From Flavobacterium psychrophilum (GTDB lineage: Bacteria > Bacteroidota > Bacteroidia > Flavobacteriales > Flavobacteriaceae), in contig CAMDSN010000079.1 of NCBI GenBank assembly GCA_945907225.1, positions 1 to 7,519 of the forward strand: a stretch of DNA of 7,519 nt, read 5' to 3'. Each line of letters starts with the position of its first letter. Within the stretch, counting starts at the first letter, position 1. Shown here in pieces: positions 1 through 6,934 of this stretch. Below the pieces are notes generated by a model that was not told the origin of the DNA, made no database searches, and worked only from the letters and a program-made list of their open reading frames with translations. The position numbers were made by a program, and so were the translations under genes.

Positions 1-446
1 TACCGGTTATGCAAGAAGCAATCGACATCTTAAACGGATTTGACATCGAGACAGAAGTAGACATTGTATCGGCTCACAGAACTCCAGAAAAATTATTTGA
101 GTTTAGCACAAAAGCACACACAAAAGGCATTTCAGTTATAATAGCTGGCGCTGGTGGTGCTGCACATTTACCCGGAATGGTCGCATCTATGTCTCCACTC
201 CCTGTTATTGGTGTTCCAGTAAAATCGAGTAATTCTATAGACGGTTGGGATTCTATTTTGTCCATTCTCCAAATGCCTAGTGGCGTACCTGTAGCAACTG
301 TTGCTTTAAATGGCGCAAAAAACGCAGGGATTTTGGCTGCCCAAATCATAGGGAGTCACGATAAATGCGTACTCGATAAAATCATTTTATACAAAGAGGG
401 ATTAAAAGACGCAGTGAATAAATCATCGGATGAAATGAAAAAATAA
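1..446 (+). CDS. purE: N5-carboxyaminoimidazole ribonucleotide mutase PurE, 5' end missing
   Basis: PurE converts N5-carboxyaminoimidazole ribonucleotide to 4-carboxyaminoimidazole ribonucleotide in cytosolic de novo purine synthesis, after PurK. The frame is open from the left edge, so the ATG at position 9 is an internal Met and not the start. By comparison with E. coli PurE, about 20 N-terminal residues are missing, including the Gly-Ser-x-Ser-Asp phosphate-binding loop. The catalytic SAHRTP motif is seen at 69-86 (His codon 75-77), AGAGGAAHLPGM at 144-179, the GVPV strand near 210, and QMPSGVPV from 270. These are hallmarks of class I PurE, the bacterial type that works with PurK. The protein ends in a short Lys-rich tail before TAA at 444-446. 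The peptidase gene follows 74 bp downstream on the same strand and could be cotranscribed. purK would be expected upstream, but that lies outside the window. Identity is secure; only the start is unseen. Confidence 0.96.
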   Translation, partial: PVMQEAIDILNGFDIETEVDIVSAHRTPEKLFEFSTKAHTKGISVIIAGAGGAAHLPGMVASMSPLPVIGVPVKSSNSIDGWDSILSILQMPSGVPVATVALNGAKNAGILAAQIIGSHDKCVLDKIILYKEGLKDAVNKSSDEMKK

Positions 447-449
447 ATA

Positions 450-510
450 TTACACAGAGATACACAAGGATAAAAGAGATACACAAAGTAATCTCTGTGA
501 AACTCTGTAA
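450..510. repeat. Degenerate CACAGAGAT-type intergenic inverted repeat
   Basis: The gap between purE and the peptidase gene is filled by four imperfect copies of a roughly 10-base unit like TACACAGAGA (451-489). Inverted copies follow, ATCTCTGTG at 491-499 and CTCTGT at 503-508. CACAGAGAT at 453-461 is a perfect 9-bp reverse complement of 491-499, with 29 bases between, so the transcript could fold into a long hairpin. No T-run follows, so it does not look like an intrinsic terminator. From memory, similar CTCTGTG/CACAGAG repeats are scattered between genes in many Bacteroidota genomes, so this is probably one degraded member of a dispersed family. A GTG at 497 inside the repeat extends the peptidase frame but is not a credible start. 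Confidence 0.6.
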
Positions 511-520
511 AATAAACACC

Positions 521-2548
521 ATGAAAATCTTAACACAAAAATTCAACACCAAACATAACACGGCACCTTTTAGCCAAATAAAAATAGAAGATTACCAACC
601 TGCTTTCGAAGAAAATATAGCAAAAGCAAGAGCCGAAATAGATGCCATTACCAATAATCCTGAAGCACCAACTTTCGAAAATACAATCGAAGCTTTGGAT
701 TATTCTGGTGAAAATTTAGACCGATTATCTTCTATTTTCTTTAACCTTAATTCTGCTGAAACCTCTGACGAAATGCAAAAAATTGCACAGGATGTTTCTC
801 CTCTATTAACAGCTTTTAGTAATGATATTGCTTTAAATGAGAAATTATTCAAACGTGTAAAAGCAGTTCACGAACAAAAAAACAAATTAAATTTATCCCC
901 GGAACAAGGCATGTTATTGGATAAAAAATTCAAAAGTTTTTCCAGAAATGGAGCTTTACTTAATGAAGAAGATAAATTAAAATTACGAGAAATTGACACC
1001 GAATTAGCGCAGCTAAAACTTACTTTTGGCGAGAATGTTTTGGCAGAAACAAATAATTACGAACTGCATATAACCGATCCTAATGAAATAATTGGATTGC
1101 CAGATGGGAGCATTGAAGCTGCTGCAACTTTGGCTAAATCAAAGAACAAAGATGGATGGTTATTTACTTTAGATTATCCTAGTTACATTCCTTTTGTTAC
1201 TTATGCAACCAATAGAAAAGTAAGAAAGAAAATTGCCATTGCAGCAGGAAAAAAAGCATTTCAAAATAACGAATACGACAATCAAACCATTACATTAAGA
1301 ATTGCAAATCTGCGTTTTGAACGTGCAAATTTATTGGGGTATCAATCGCATTCAAATTTTGTTTTAGAAGAACGAATGGCACAAAATCCTGAAAAAGTAA
1401 ATACGTTTCTGAATGATTTATTAAACAAAGCAAAACCTGCAGCTGAAAAAGAATTTGCCAAATTAACTGCTTTTGCCAAAGAATTAGATGGGATTGAACA
1501 ACTTGAAAAATGGGATGGGGCTTATTATTCTGAAAAACTCAAACAAAAATTATTTGATTTTGATGATGAACTCTTAAAACCTTATTTCAAGTTAGAAAAT
1601 GTTTTAGAGGGTGCTTTTTTGATTGCAGAAAAATTATTTGACATCAAATTTAAAAAGGTTGATGATATCGACATCTACCACAAAGACGTTTCAACTTATG
1701 AAGTTTTAGACGACAAAAACGAATTAGTTGCTGTTTTTTACGCTGATTTTTTTCCAAGAAAAGGAAAACGAAACGGTGCATGGATGACTTCGTTTAAGCC
1801 ACAATATATTCAGAATGGCATTAATCAGAGACCTCATGTTTCAATTGTGTGTAATTTTACACCTCCAACCGAAAGTAAGCCATCGCTTCTCACCTTTAAT
1901 GAAGTTACAACATTGTTCCATGAATTTGGTCATGCGTTGCATGGAATTTTAGCCAATACAACCTACCCAAGTTTATCCGGCACCTCCGTTTATTGGGATT
2001 TTGTAGAATTACCGAGCCAGGTAATGGAAAACTGGTGTTATGAACCTGAGGCATTGGCGTTGTTTGCCAAACATTATAAAAGTGGAGATATCATTCCGCA
2101 ACAATATGTAGAAAAAATTAAAGAGAGTGCAAGTTTTCATGAAGGCATGGCTACAATGAGACAATTAAGTTTCGGAATTTTAGACATGGCTTTTCATAGT
2201 AACAATCCGAATCAAATAACAAACGTGAAAGCGTTTGAAAAGAAAGCTTTTGAAGGGATAAGTTTATATCCCGATGTTGATGAAAATTGCATGAGTGTCT
2301 CGTTTTCACATATTTTTCAAGGCGGCTATTCTTCTGGATATTATAGCTATAAATGGGCAGAAGTTTTAGATGCAGATGCATTCGCTTATTTTCATGAAAA
2401 TGGGATCTTCAATAAAGAAATCGCTAAAAAATTTAAGAATAATATACTTTCAAAAGGAGGAACTGAATTGCCTATGGAACTTTATAAACGTTTTCGGGGA
2501 CAAGAACCAAAACCTGAAGCATTGTTAAAAAGAGCAAAACTTTTATAA
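521..2548 (+). CDS. M3-family zinc metallopeptidase (oligopeptidase A / peptidyl-dipeptidase Dcp type)
   Basis: This is a zinc-dependent endo/dipeptidyl peptidase of the thimet oligopeptidase family that trims short peptides. It has 675 residues, close to E. coli Dcp and PrlC (about 680), with no signal peptide or membrane segment, so it is probably cytosolic. The zinc site is complete: HEFGH at residues 467-471 (two His ligands, catalytic Glu468) and Glu496 in VELPSQ, 29 residues after the first His as in Dcp. The conserved GGYSSGYYSY stretch at 601-610 carries substrate-binding tyrosines, and RFRG lies near the C-terminus. The N-terminal half is the helical domain that encloses the active-site channel. 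The part after HEFGH (VELPSQ.MENW, EPEAL, FKRFRG-like end) resembles PrlC, whereas the stretch before it (VFYADFF, VCNFTPP) resembles Dcp, so no gene symbol is given. I chose ATG 521 because the upstream GTG at 497 lies inside an intergenic repeat and the family N-terminus fits MKILTQKF. It may be cotranscribed with purE. Confidence 0.93.
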   Translation: MKILTQKFNTKHNTAPFSQIKIEDYQPAFEENIAKARAEIDAITNNPEAPTFENTIEALDYSGENLDRLSSIFFNLNSAETSDEMQKIAQDVSPLLTAFSNDIALNEKLFKRVKAVHEQKNKLNLSPEQGMLLDKKFKSFSRNGALLNEEDKLKLREIDTELAQLKLTFGENVLAETNNYELHITDPNEIIGLPDGSIEAAATLAKSKNKDGWLFTLDYPSYIPFVTYATNRKVRKKIAIAAGKKAFQNNEYDNQTITLRIANLRFERANLLGYQSHSNFVLEERMAQNPEKVNTFLNDLLNKAKPAAEKEFAKLTAFAKELDGIEQLEKWDGAYYSEKLKQKLFDFDDELLKPYFKLENVLEGAFLIAEKLFDIKFKKVDDIDIYHKDVSTYEVLDDKNELVAVFYADFFPRKGKRNGAWMTSFKPQYIQNGINQRPHVSIVCNFTPPTESKPSLLTFNEVTTLFHEFGHALHGILANTTYPSLSGTSVYWDFVELPSQVMENWCYEPEALALFAKHYKSGDIIPQQYVEKIKESASFHEGMATMRQLSFGILDMAFHSNNPNQITNVKAFEKKAFEGISLYPDVDENCMSVSFSHIFQGGYSSGYYSYKWAEVLDADAFAYFHENGIFNKEIAKKFKNNILSKGGTELPMELYKRFRGQEPKPEALLKRAKLL

Positions 2549-2574
2549 AATAAGAACAATTTAAATTTCTTATT
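2549..2574. terminator. AT-rich hairpin between convergent genes, possible bidirectional terminator
   Basis: AATAAGAA at 2549-2556 is a perfect reverse complement of TTCTTATT at 2567-2574, with a 10-base loop that contains the palindrome ATTTAAAT. It starts directly after the peptidase stop codon, in the 40-bp gap where that gene and the minus-strand membrane-protein gene meet tail to tail. This is where a shared terminator would be expected. The stem is weak (one G-C pair) and no clean U-tract follows on either strand, so the call rests mostly on position. Confidence 0.3.
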
Positions 2575-2588
2575 CTGTGATAGAGTTT

Positions 2589-3365
2589 CTACTCAAATAT
2601 AATTAAGAAAATCAACCAAAAAATTGGAATGCTTTCAACCCAGAAACTAGTGTAGTATTGATTCTTTTTGTTACCACTAGAGAAGTGAATAAATAAAAAA
2701 GAAATTAAACCAACAAATAAGGTGGCGTAACTAAAAGTGGACTTAAAAAATTCGCACAACACAAAAGTTAATACCATAAAAATTCCAATTTTTTTCGATT
2801 TTTCAATTCCATATTTTTGTGCAACCGTGTTTAAAGTGATTTCGTCTACTTTTAAATCCTGAATCTCAAAAGGAATAAGCCATGCGATTGCGATTAAAAA
2901 TCGCTGCAAAAAAATAATAAAAAGATCTAAATCAGAAACGTTTTGCGATACTAGAGGAATAAATACAGTAACAATAGAAACACAGAAACTTACCGTAAAT
3001 AGCTTTATAAAAGTAAACTTCCTTAAAAAAGGATAAAACAAAACTATAATCCCAGTCAACAATAAGTTAATTTGAGTGTAAGGAGTTGCATAAAAAAAAC
3101 AAAATATAAAGCCGACAGCAACCAAAAAAGTGGTGATGAGAATAGGTTTATAAAACCCAAAAATTATTAATCTATTCAAAAAAAAATTATAATACTTGAG
3201 CAAGTTATAACATAAAATAGTGCCAAAAAAAACCAGGAATGAATACTCTTTTTCATAGGGAATTCCACATGAAATAAGTGTCACATATTGCAGACACAAT
3301 ACAGCAAATCCAACATGTATTGACGCGTGAATGTAAAAATGAAAAAGCTGTTTTAAAATGCTCAT
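2589..3365 (-). CDS. Polytopic membrane protein, degenerate UbiA prenyltransferase-like
   Basis: This 258-residue, highly hydrophobic protein has about eight or nine predicted membrane segments (roughly 17-34, 41-56, 66-92, 97-114, 119-138, 147-166, 193-209, 211-229, 243-257). It is therefore an inner-membrane protein of the size usual for UbiA-type prenyltransferases. Residues 167-186 (FEIQD followed by LKVDEITLNTVAQKYG) resemble the second UbiA aspartate motif and the TL...LG stretch after it, with Asp170 and Asp174 spaced DxxxD. The first motif, normally NDxxDxxxD, should fall near residues 50-62, but the sequence there is CYNLLKYYNFF with no acidic residue. UbiA enzymes attach isoprenoid chains to acceptors such as quinone or heme precursors and bind Mg-diphosphate through both motifs, so catalysis of that kind is doubtful here. 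ATG 3365 is preferred over an adjacent TTG at 3368. The gene faces gcvP across a shared intergenic region. A real protein is very likely; the family assignment is tentative. Confidence 0.65.
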   Translation of the reverse strand: MSILKQLFHFYIHASIHVGFAVLCLQYVTLISCGIPYEKEYSFLVFFGTILCYNLLKYYNFFLNRLIIFGFYKPILITTFLVAVGFIFCFFYATPYTQINLLLTGIIVLFYPFLRKFTFIKLFTVSFCVSIVTVFIPLVSQNVSDLDLFIIFLQRFLIAIAWLIPFEIQDLKVDEITLNTVAQKYGIEKSKKIGIFMVLTFVLCEFFKSTFSYATLFVGLISFLFIHFSSGNKKNQYYTSFWVESIPIFWLIFLIIFE

Positions 3366-3460
3366 CAAACAAAATTAACGAATATGTTAATAAAACTGTT
3401 TTTTAGTTGAAAAATTATGAGAATAATTAGGTTTTGTTTAGCGCCGAATAACAACTTTAA

Positions 3461-3498
3461 TAAGTACTTTTGCTTACTTAAAAAGTGTTTAATCACTT
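3461..3498 (+). repeat. Alternating AAGT/ACTT inverted repeats around the gcvP promoter and leader
   Basis: Two small inverted repeats lie in a row upstream of gcvP. TAAGTA (3461-3466) and TACTTA (3475-3480) are separated by 8 bases. AAGTG (3483-3487) and CACTT (3494-3498) are separated by 6. The 8-base palindrome AAGTACTT (3462-3469) overlaps the proposed -7 box. The second pair would lie in the leader transcript as a 5-bp hairpin. This could be an operator or simply AT-rich chance. It is far too short to be a glycine riboswitch. Confidence 0.25.
3465..3472 (+). promoter_or_regulatory. Candidate gcvP -7 box (TAnnTTTG)
   Basis: TACTTTTG matches the Bacteroidota -7 consensus TAnnTTTG at every fixed position and would start transcription about 30-35 bases before the gcvP ATG. 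A -33 TTG at the usual spacing of about 19 is absent: the nearest upstream TTG (3434-3436) is 28 bases away. The element is therefore supported by the -7 box and its position only. Confidence 0.45.
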
Positions 3499-3516
3499 AA
3501 TAAAAGTTAGATGATA

Positions 3517-6360
3517 ATGAAAAGAAATTCATTTGCAATTCGCCACATTGGGCCTAGTGAAAGCGACCTAAATCATATGTTTAAGACCATTGGTGTTGAA
3601 AATTTTGATCAATTAATTTTTGAAACCATCCCTAGCAATATTCGTTTAAAAAACGAATTGAATCTAGACAAACCAATGACTGAATATGAATATTTATTAC
3701 ATATTCAAGAATTAGGAATGAAAAATAAAGTTTTTAAATCTTATATTGGTTTAGGATATCATCCTGCAATTGTTCCAGCGGTAATTCAAAGAAATGTTTT
3801 TGAAAACCCGGGATGGTACACGGCTTATACGCCTTACCAAGCTGAAATTGCTCAAGGTCGCTTAGAAGCTATTCTAAATTATCAAACAACTATTATCGAG
3901 CTAACAGGTATGGAAATTGCTAATGCATCCCTTTTAGATGAGGGAACTGCTGCTGCAGAAGCAATGTCGCTATTATTCGACGTTCGTACTCGTGATCAAA
4001 AGAAAAATAATATTTCTAAATTTTTTGTCTCTGAAGAAATTTTACCTCAAACTTTATCGGTTCTTCAAACACGTTCCACTCCTATTGGTGTTGAATTAGT
4101 GGTTGGAAATCATGAATCTTTTGATTTTTCTACAGAATTTTTTGGAGCTATCTTACAATATCCAGGAAAATTTGGCCAAGTACATGACTATGCCGGTTTT
4201 ATCGCAAAAGCGCACGATAAAGAGATTAAAGTAGCAGTTGCTGCCGATATTTTATCTTTAGTAAAGCTAAAATCTCCGGGTGAAATTGGGGCTGATGTTG
4301 TTGTTGGAACCTCACAACGTTTCGGCATTCCGATGGGTTATGGCGGACCCCATGCTGCTTTTTTCGCTACTAAAGATGAACATAAACGTTCGATGCCAGG
4401 AAGAATCATTGGTGTAACTATTGATGCCAACGGAAATCGCGCCTTGAGAATGGCATTAGGAACTCGTGAGCAACACATCAAACGTGAAAAAGCAACCTCC
4501 AATATTTGCACGGCTCAAGTTTTATTGGCTGTAATGGCAGGTATGTATGCAGTATTTCATGGTCCAAAAGGATTGAAATATATTGCTAACAAAGTTCATG
4601 CTTCTGCAGTAACATTATCAGATGCATTAAATAAATTGGGTGTTTATAATGTAAACACTTCTTTCTTTGACACTATTTCAGTAAAAGCAGATGCTTCAAA
4701 AGTGAAAACCGTTGCAGAAAAACATGAAGTTAATTTCTTTTATGTAGATGAACAAACAATTTCTATAGCTGTAAACGAAACAACTTCAATTTCAGATTTG
4801 AACCAAATTATTACCATTTTTGCGGAAGCAACTGGAAAAGACAGTTTCAAAGTTTCTGAATTATCTTCAACAAATAATATCCCGAATTCATTAGAAAGAA
4901 CATCGACATTCTTAACGCATGATGTTTTTAACAATCATCATTCTGAAAGTCAGTTGATGCGTTATATCAAAAAATTAGAACGCAAAGATTTATCGCTAAA
5001 TCACTCCATGATTTCTCTCGGATCTTGCACAATGAAATTGAATGCCGCAGCCGAAATGCTTCCATTATCAATGGCCTACTGGAATAACATTCACCCATTT
5101 GCTCCATTAGATCAGACCGAAGGTTATCAAATAATGCTTAAAAAATTAGAGCACCAATTAAATAAAATAACCGGATTTGCAGGAACAACTTTACAACCTA
5201 ATTCAGGCGCACAAGGAGAATATGCAGGTTTGATGGCAATTCGTGCTTATCATTTATCTCGTGGTGATCATCACAGAAATGTGTGTTTGATTCCATCATC
5301 AGCTCACGGAACCAATCCAGCTTCGGCGGCTATGGCAGGAATGCAAATTATCGTAACCAAAACAATGGAAAACGGGAACATCGACATTGAAGATTTGAGA
5401 GCAAAAGCCATCGAACATGCAGCTAATTTATCAGCATTAATGGTGACTTATCCATCAACTCATGGTGTTTTTGAAAGTGCTATTTGTGAAATCACAGAAC
5501 TCATTCACGAAAATGGTGGTTTAGTTTATATGGATGGAGCGAATATGAATGCACAAGTAGGTTTGACAAATCCTGCTACAATTGGCGCCGATGTTTGTCA
5601 CTTAAACTTACACAAAACATTCGCTATTCCGCATGGTGGCGGTGGACCAGGTGTTGGACCAATTTGTGTAAACGAAAAATTAGTTCCGTTTTTACCAACC
5701 AATCCAATCATTCCTACAGGAGGAGATCAAGCGATTACTGCTATTTCTGCTGCGCCTTTTGGTTCAGCATTAGTTTGCTTAATTTCTTATGGATATATAT
5801 GTATGTTGGGTGCAGAAGGTGTTACTGATGCTACAAAATATGCAATTTTGAATGCTAATTATATGAAAACGCGTTTAGAATCCCACTATCCTGTTTTATA
5901 TTCAGGTGAAATGGGAAGAGCTGCACACGAAATGATTTTAGATTGCAGAGCTTTTAAAGAAAAAGGAATTGAAGTTACCGATATTGCAAAACGACTAATG
6001 GATTATGGTTTCCACGCTCCTACAGTATCATTCCCTGTAGCAGGAACTTTGATGATTGAACCAACAGAATCAGAAGATTTAGGCGAACTAGATCGTTTTT
6101 GTGATGCTATGATTTCTATCAGAAAAGAAATTGAAGCAGCAACTAAAGAGGAAACTAACAATGTGTTACACAACGCACCACATACTTTAAATATGTTAAC
6201 TGCTGATACTTGGGTTTTCCCATACACTAGAGAACAAGCAGCATATCCTTTAGGATACGTAGCAGAAAATAAATTTTGGCCGAGCGTTCGTCGTGTGGAT
6301 GATGCTTATGGTGATCGAAATTTAGTTTGTTCTTGTGCTCCTATTGAAGCTTATATGTAA
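3517..6360 (+). CDS. gcvP: Glycine dehydrogenase (decarboxylating), glycine cleavage system P protein
   Basis: The P protein is the PLP enzyme that decarboxylates glycine and passes the aminomethyl group to the lipoyl arm of GcvH; GcvT and the L protein complete the cycle to 5,10-methylene-tetrahydrofolate. It is the full-length, single-chain form: 947 residues against 957 in E. coli, with tandem N- and C-terminal aminotransferase-like halves. Visible signatures are RHIGPSE near the N-terminus, YTPYQAE at 104-110, [10 protein letters not shown] at 141-150, a GTSQRFG...[11 protein letters not shown] stretch in the first half, SCTMKLNA at 503-510, [10 protein letters not shown] from 562, and the PLP lysine in [18 protein letters not shown] (Lys700). 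The end, [23 protein letters not shown], is typical. ATG 3517 is preferred over the in-frame ATG 3511 because [13 protein letters not shown] aligns with flavobacterial GcvP N-termini as I recall them. No gcvT or gcvH is nearby, so the system is split across the genome. A truncated hemoglobin gene follows 74 bp downstream. Confidence 0.98.
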   Translation: MKRNSFAIRHIGPSESDLNHMFKTIGVENFDQLIFETIPSNIRLKNELNLDKPMTEYEYLLHIQELGMKNKVFKSYIGLGYHPAIVPAVIQRNVFENPGWYTAYTPYQAEIAQGRLEAILNYQTTIIELTGMEIANASLLDEGTAAAEAMSLLFDVRTRDQKKNNISKFFVSEEILPQTLSVLQTRSTPIGVELVVGNHESFDFSTEFFGAILQYPGKFGQVHDYAGFIAKAHDKEIKVAVAADILSLVKLKSPGEIGADVVVGTSQRFGIPMGYGGPHAAFFATKDEHKRSMPGRIIGVTIDANGNRALRMALGTREQHIKREKATSNICTAQVLLAVMAGMYAVFHGPKGLKYIANKVHASAVTLSDALNKLGVYNVNTSFFDTISVKADASKVKTVAEKHEVNFFYVDEQTISIAVNETTSISDLNQIITIFAEATGKDSFKVSELSSTNNIPNSLERTSTFLTHDVFNNHHSESQLMRYIKKLERKDLSLNHSMISLGSCTMKLNAAAEMLPLSMAYWNNIHPFAPLDQTEGYQIMLKKLEHQLNKITGFAGTTLQPNSGAQGEYAGLMAIRAYHLSRGDHHRNVCLIPSSAHGTNPASAAMAGMQIIVTKTMENGNIDIEDLRAKAIEHAANLSALMVTYPSTHGVFESAICEITELIHENGGLVYMDGANMNAQVGLTNPATIGADVCHLNLHKTFAIPHGGGGPGVGPICVNEKLVPFLPTNPIIPTGGDQAITAISAAPFGSALVCLISYGYICMLGAEGVTDATKYAILNANYMKTRLESHYPVLYSGEMGRAAHEMILDCRAFKEKGIEVTDIAKRLMDYGFHAPTVSFPVAGTLMIEPTESEDLGELDRFCDAMISIRKEIEAATKEETNNVLHNAPHTLNMLTADTWVFPYTREQAAYPLGYVAENKFWPSVRRVDDAYGDRNLVCSCAPIEAYM

Positions 6361-6364
6361 AAAA

Positions 6365-6385
6365 GTAATTAGTAATTAGTGATTA
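6365..6385 (+). repeat. Three tandem copies of a 7-base GTAATTA unit
   Basis: GTAATTA occurs twice in tandem, followed by GTGATTA, directly after the gcvP stop codon. The third copy also forms a small palindrome with the next bases (GATTA-GA-TAATC, 6381-6392). It lies in the 74-bp gap before the hemoglobin gene, has no stem or T-run like a terminator, and looks like a short intergenic microsatellite. Confidence 0.6.
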
Positions 6386-6434
6386 GATAATCATAAAACA
6401 AGAAGTGTCATTTTTTGTTCTAAATCAAGTAATA

Positions 6435-6803
6435 ATGAATGATATTCAAAACCAAGACGACTTGTATTTACTCGTAGATAAGTTTTATAAAAAACTACTC
6501 GCTGATAATTCAATAAATTATATTTTTACTGATGTTGTTAAGATTAAAATCGAAGAGCACCTCCCTATTTTAGTCACATTTTGGTCACAAGTTATTTTAG
6601 GAACTGGGGGATACCATAATAATTTAACAAAAATTCACTTGGATGTAAATGCTAAAGAATACCTTTCCCCTAAACTGTTTGAAATTTGGTTGGGACACTT
6701 TAACACTTCTGTAGATGAAAATTTTGAAGGCGTTAAAGCCCAAGAAATAAAAAAACAAGCTTCAGAAATTGGGAGTATCCTACAAATAAAAATAACCCAA
6801 TAA
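6435..6803 (+). CDS. Group III-like truncated hemoglobin
   Basis: This is a 122-residue cytosolic heme protein with the two-over-two globin fold. It resembles Campylobacter jejuni Ctb, the best-known group III truncated hemoglobin. The heme-pocket residues align by eye: Tyr18 in FYKKLLAD as B10, His42 in EEHLPILVTFW as E7, His68 in KIHLDV as the proximal F8 ligand, and Trp85 in FEIWLGHF as G8. The FW..LLG.G.Y spacing of the E-F region is kept (FWSQVILGTGGY, 49-60). Ctb binds oxygen very tightly and is linked to nitric-oxide and microaerobic physiology, so a role in O2/NO/peroxide chemistry or redox sensing is plausible but not shown here. ATG 6435 is preferred: an upstream in-frame GTG (6405) would add ten hydrophobic residues not expected for the family. 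There is no strong promoter in the gap after gcvP, so read-through from gcvP is possible. Confidence 0.88.
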   Translation: MNDIQNQDDLYLLVDKFYKKLLADNSINYIFTDVVKIKIEEHLPILVTFWSQVILGTGGYHNNLTKIHLDVNAKEYLSPKLFEIWLGHFNTSVDENFEGVKAQEIKKQASEIGSILQIKITQ

Positions 6804-6835
6804 ATTCAGAAAAAATACATTTTATTCAAATTAAA

Positions 6836-6865
6836 TTGTCAATTTTAGAGATATTAATAATTTTC
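6836..6865 (+). promoter_or_regulatory. Candidate promoter of the KAS III-like gene
   Basis: TTG at 6836-6838 is followed after 19 bases by TAATTTTC at 6858-6865. This is the flavobacterial -33/-7 arrangement with one mismatch in the last base of TAnnTTTG. Transcription would begin around 6870, leaving an untranslated leader of roughly 65 bases with no Shine-Dalgarno, as is usual in Bacteroidota. AT-rich background makes chance matches common. Confidence 0.4.
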
Positions 6866-6897
6866 ATTCTTAATTCATTTTTTTACATCATTCTTAA
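6864..6897 (+). repeat. Direct repeat TCATTCTTAA, two copies 24 bases apart
   Basis: The 10-base word TCATTCTTAA occurs at 6864-6873 and again at 6888-6897. The first copy overlaps the end of the proposed -7 box, and the second lies in the leader, next to a CTTAAG palindrome. Two direct copies spaced near two helical turns could be a regulator-binding site. The words are AT-rich, so coincidence cannot be excluded. Confidence 0.35.
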
Positions 6898-6934
6898 GCC
6901 CTTTTTAATTAAATTCGTTTAAATCTTATATAAA

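Noticed and set aside
74..349. Minus-strand 91-codon open frame inside purE
   Set aside because: It lies fully opposite conserved PurE motifs and has no recognisable domain or promoter.
497..520. GTG start that would extend the M3 peptidase by eight residues
   Set aside because: It lies inside the CACAGAG-type repeat, the added residues do not look like the family, and ATG 521 begins the expected N-terminus.
2151..2381. Minus-strand 76-codon open frame inside the peptidase gene
   Set aside because: It is antisense to the conserved C-terminal part of the peptidase; composition and lack of any motif mark it as a shadow frame.
3370..3377. TAATTTTG on the minus strand as a -7 box for the UbiA-like gene
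   Set aside because: It fits the consensus but lies so close to ATG 3365 that the transcript would be leaderless, and there is no TTG at a proper -33 distance.
3366..3516. Glycine riboswitch upstream of gcvP
   Set aside because: The region is AT-rich and short, without the paired GC-containing stems of the tandem glycine aptamer.
5595..5828. Plus-strand 77-codon frame within gcvP
   Set aside because: It overlaps the PLP-lysine region of gcvP in another frame; the translation is Trp/Cys/Arg-rich and not protein-like.
6003..6227. Minus-strand 74-codon frame within gcvP, and a similar one at 4740-4934
   Set aside because: Both are antisense shadows of well-conserved gcvP sequence.
6405..6434. 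GTG start giving the hemoglobin a hydrophobic ten-residue extension
   Set aside because: The extension falls outside the globin fold, is not a signal peptide, and ATG 6435 fits the family length.
6800..6830. AATAAA/TTTATT pair after the hemoglobin gene as a terminator
   Set aside because: A six-base all-AT stem with a long A-rich loop is too weak to support.
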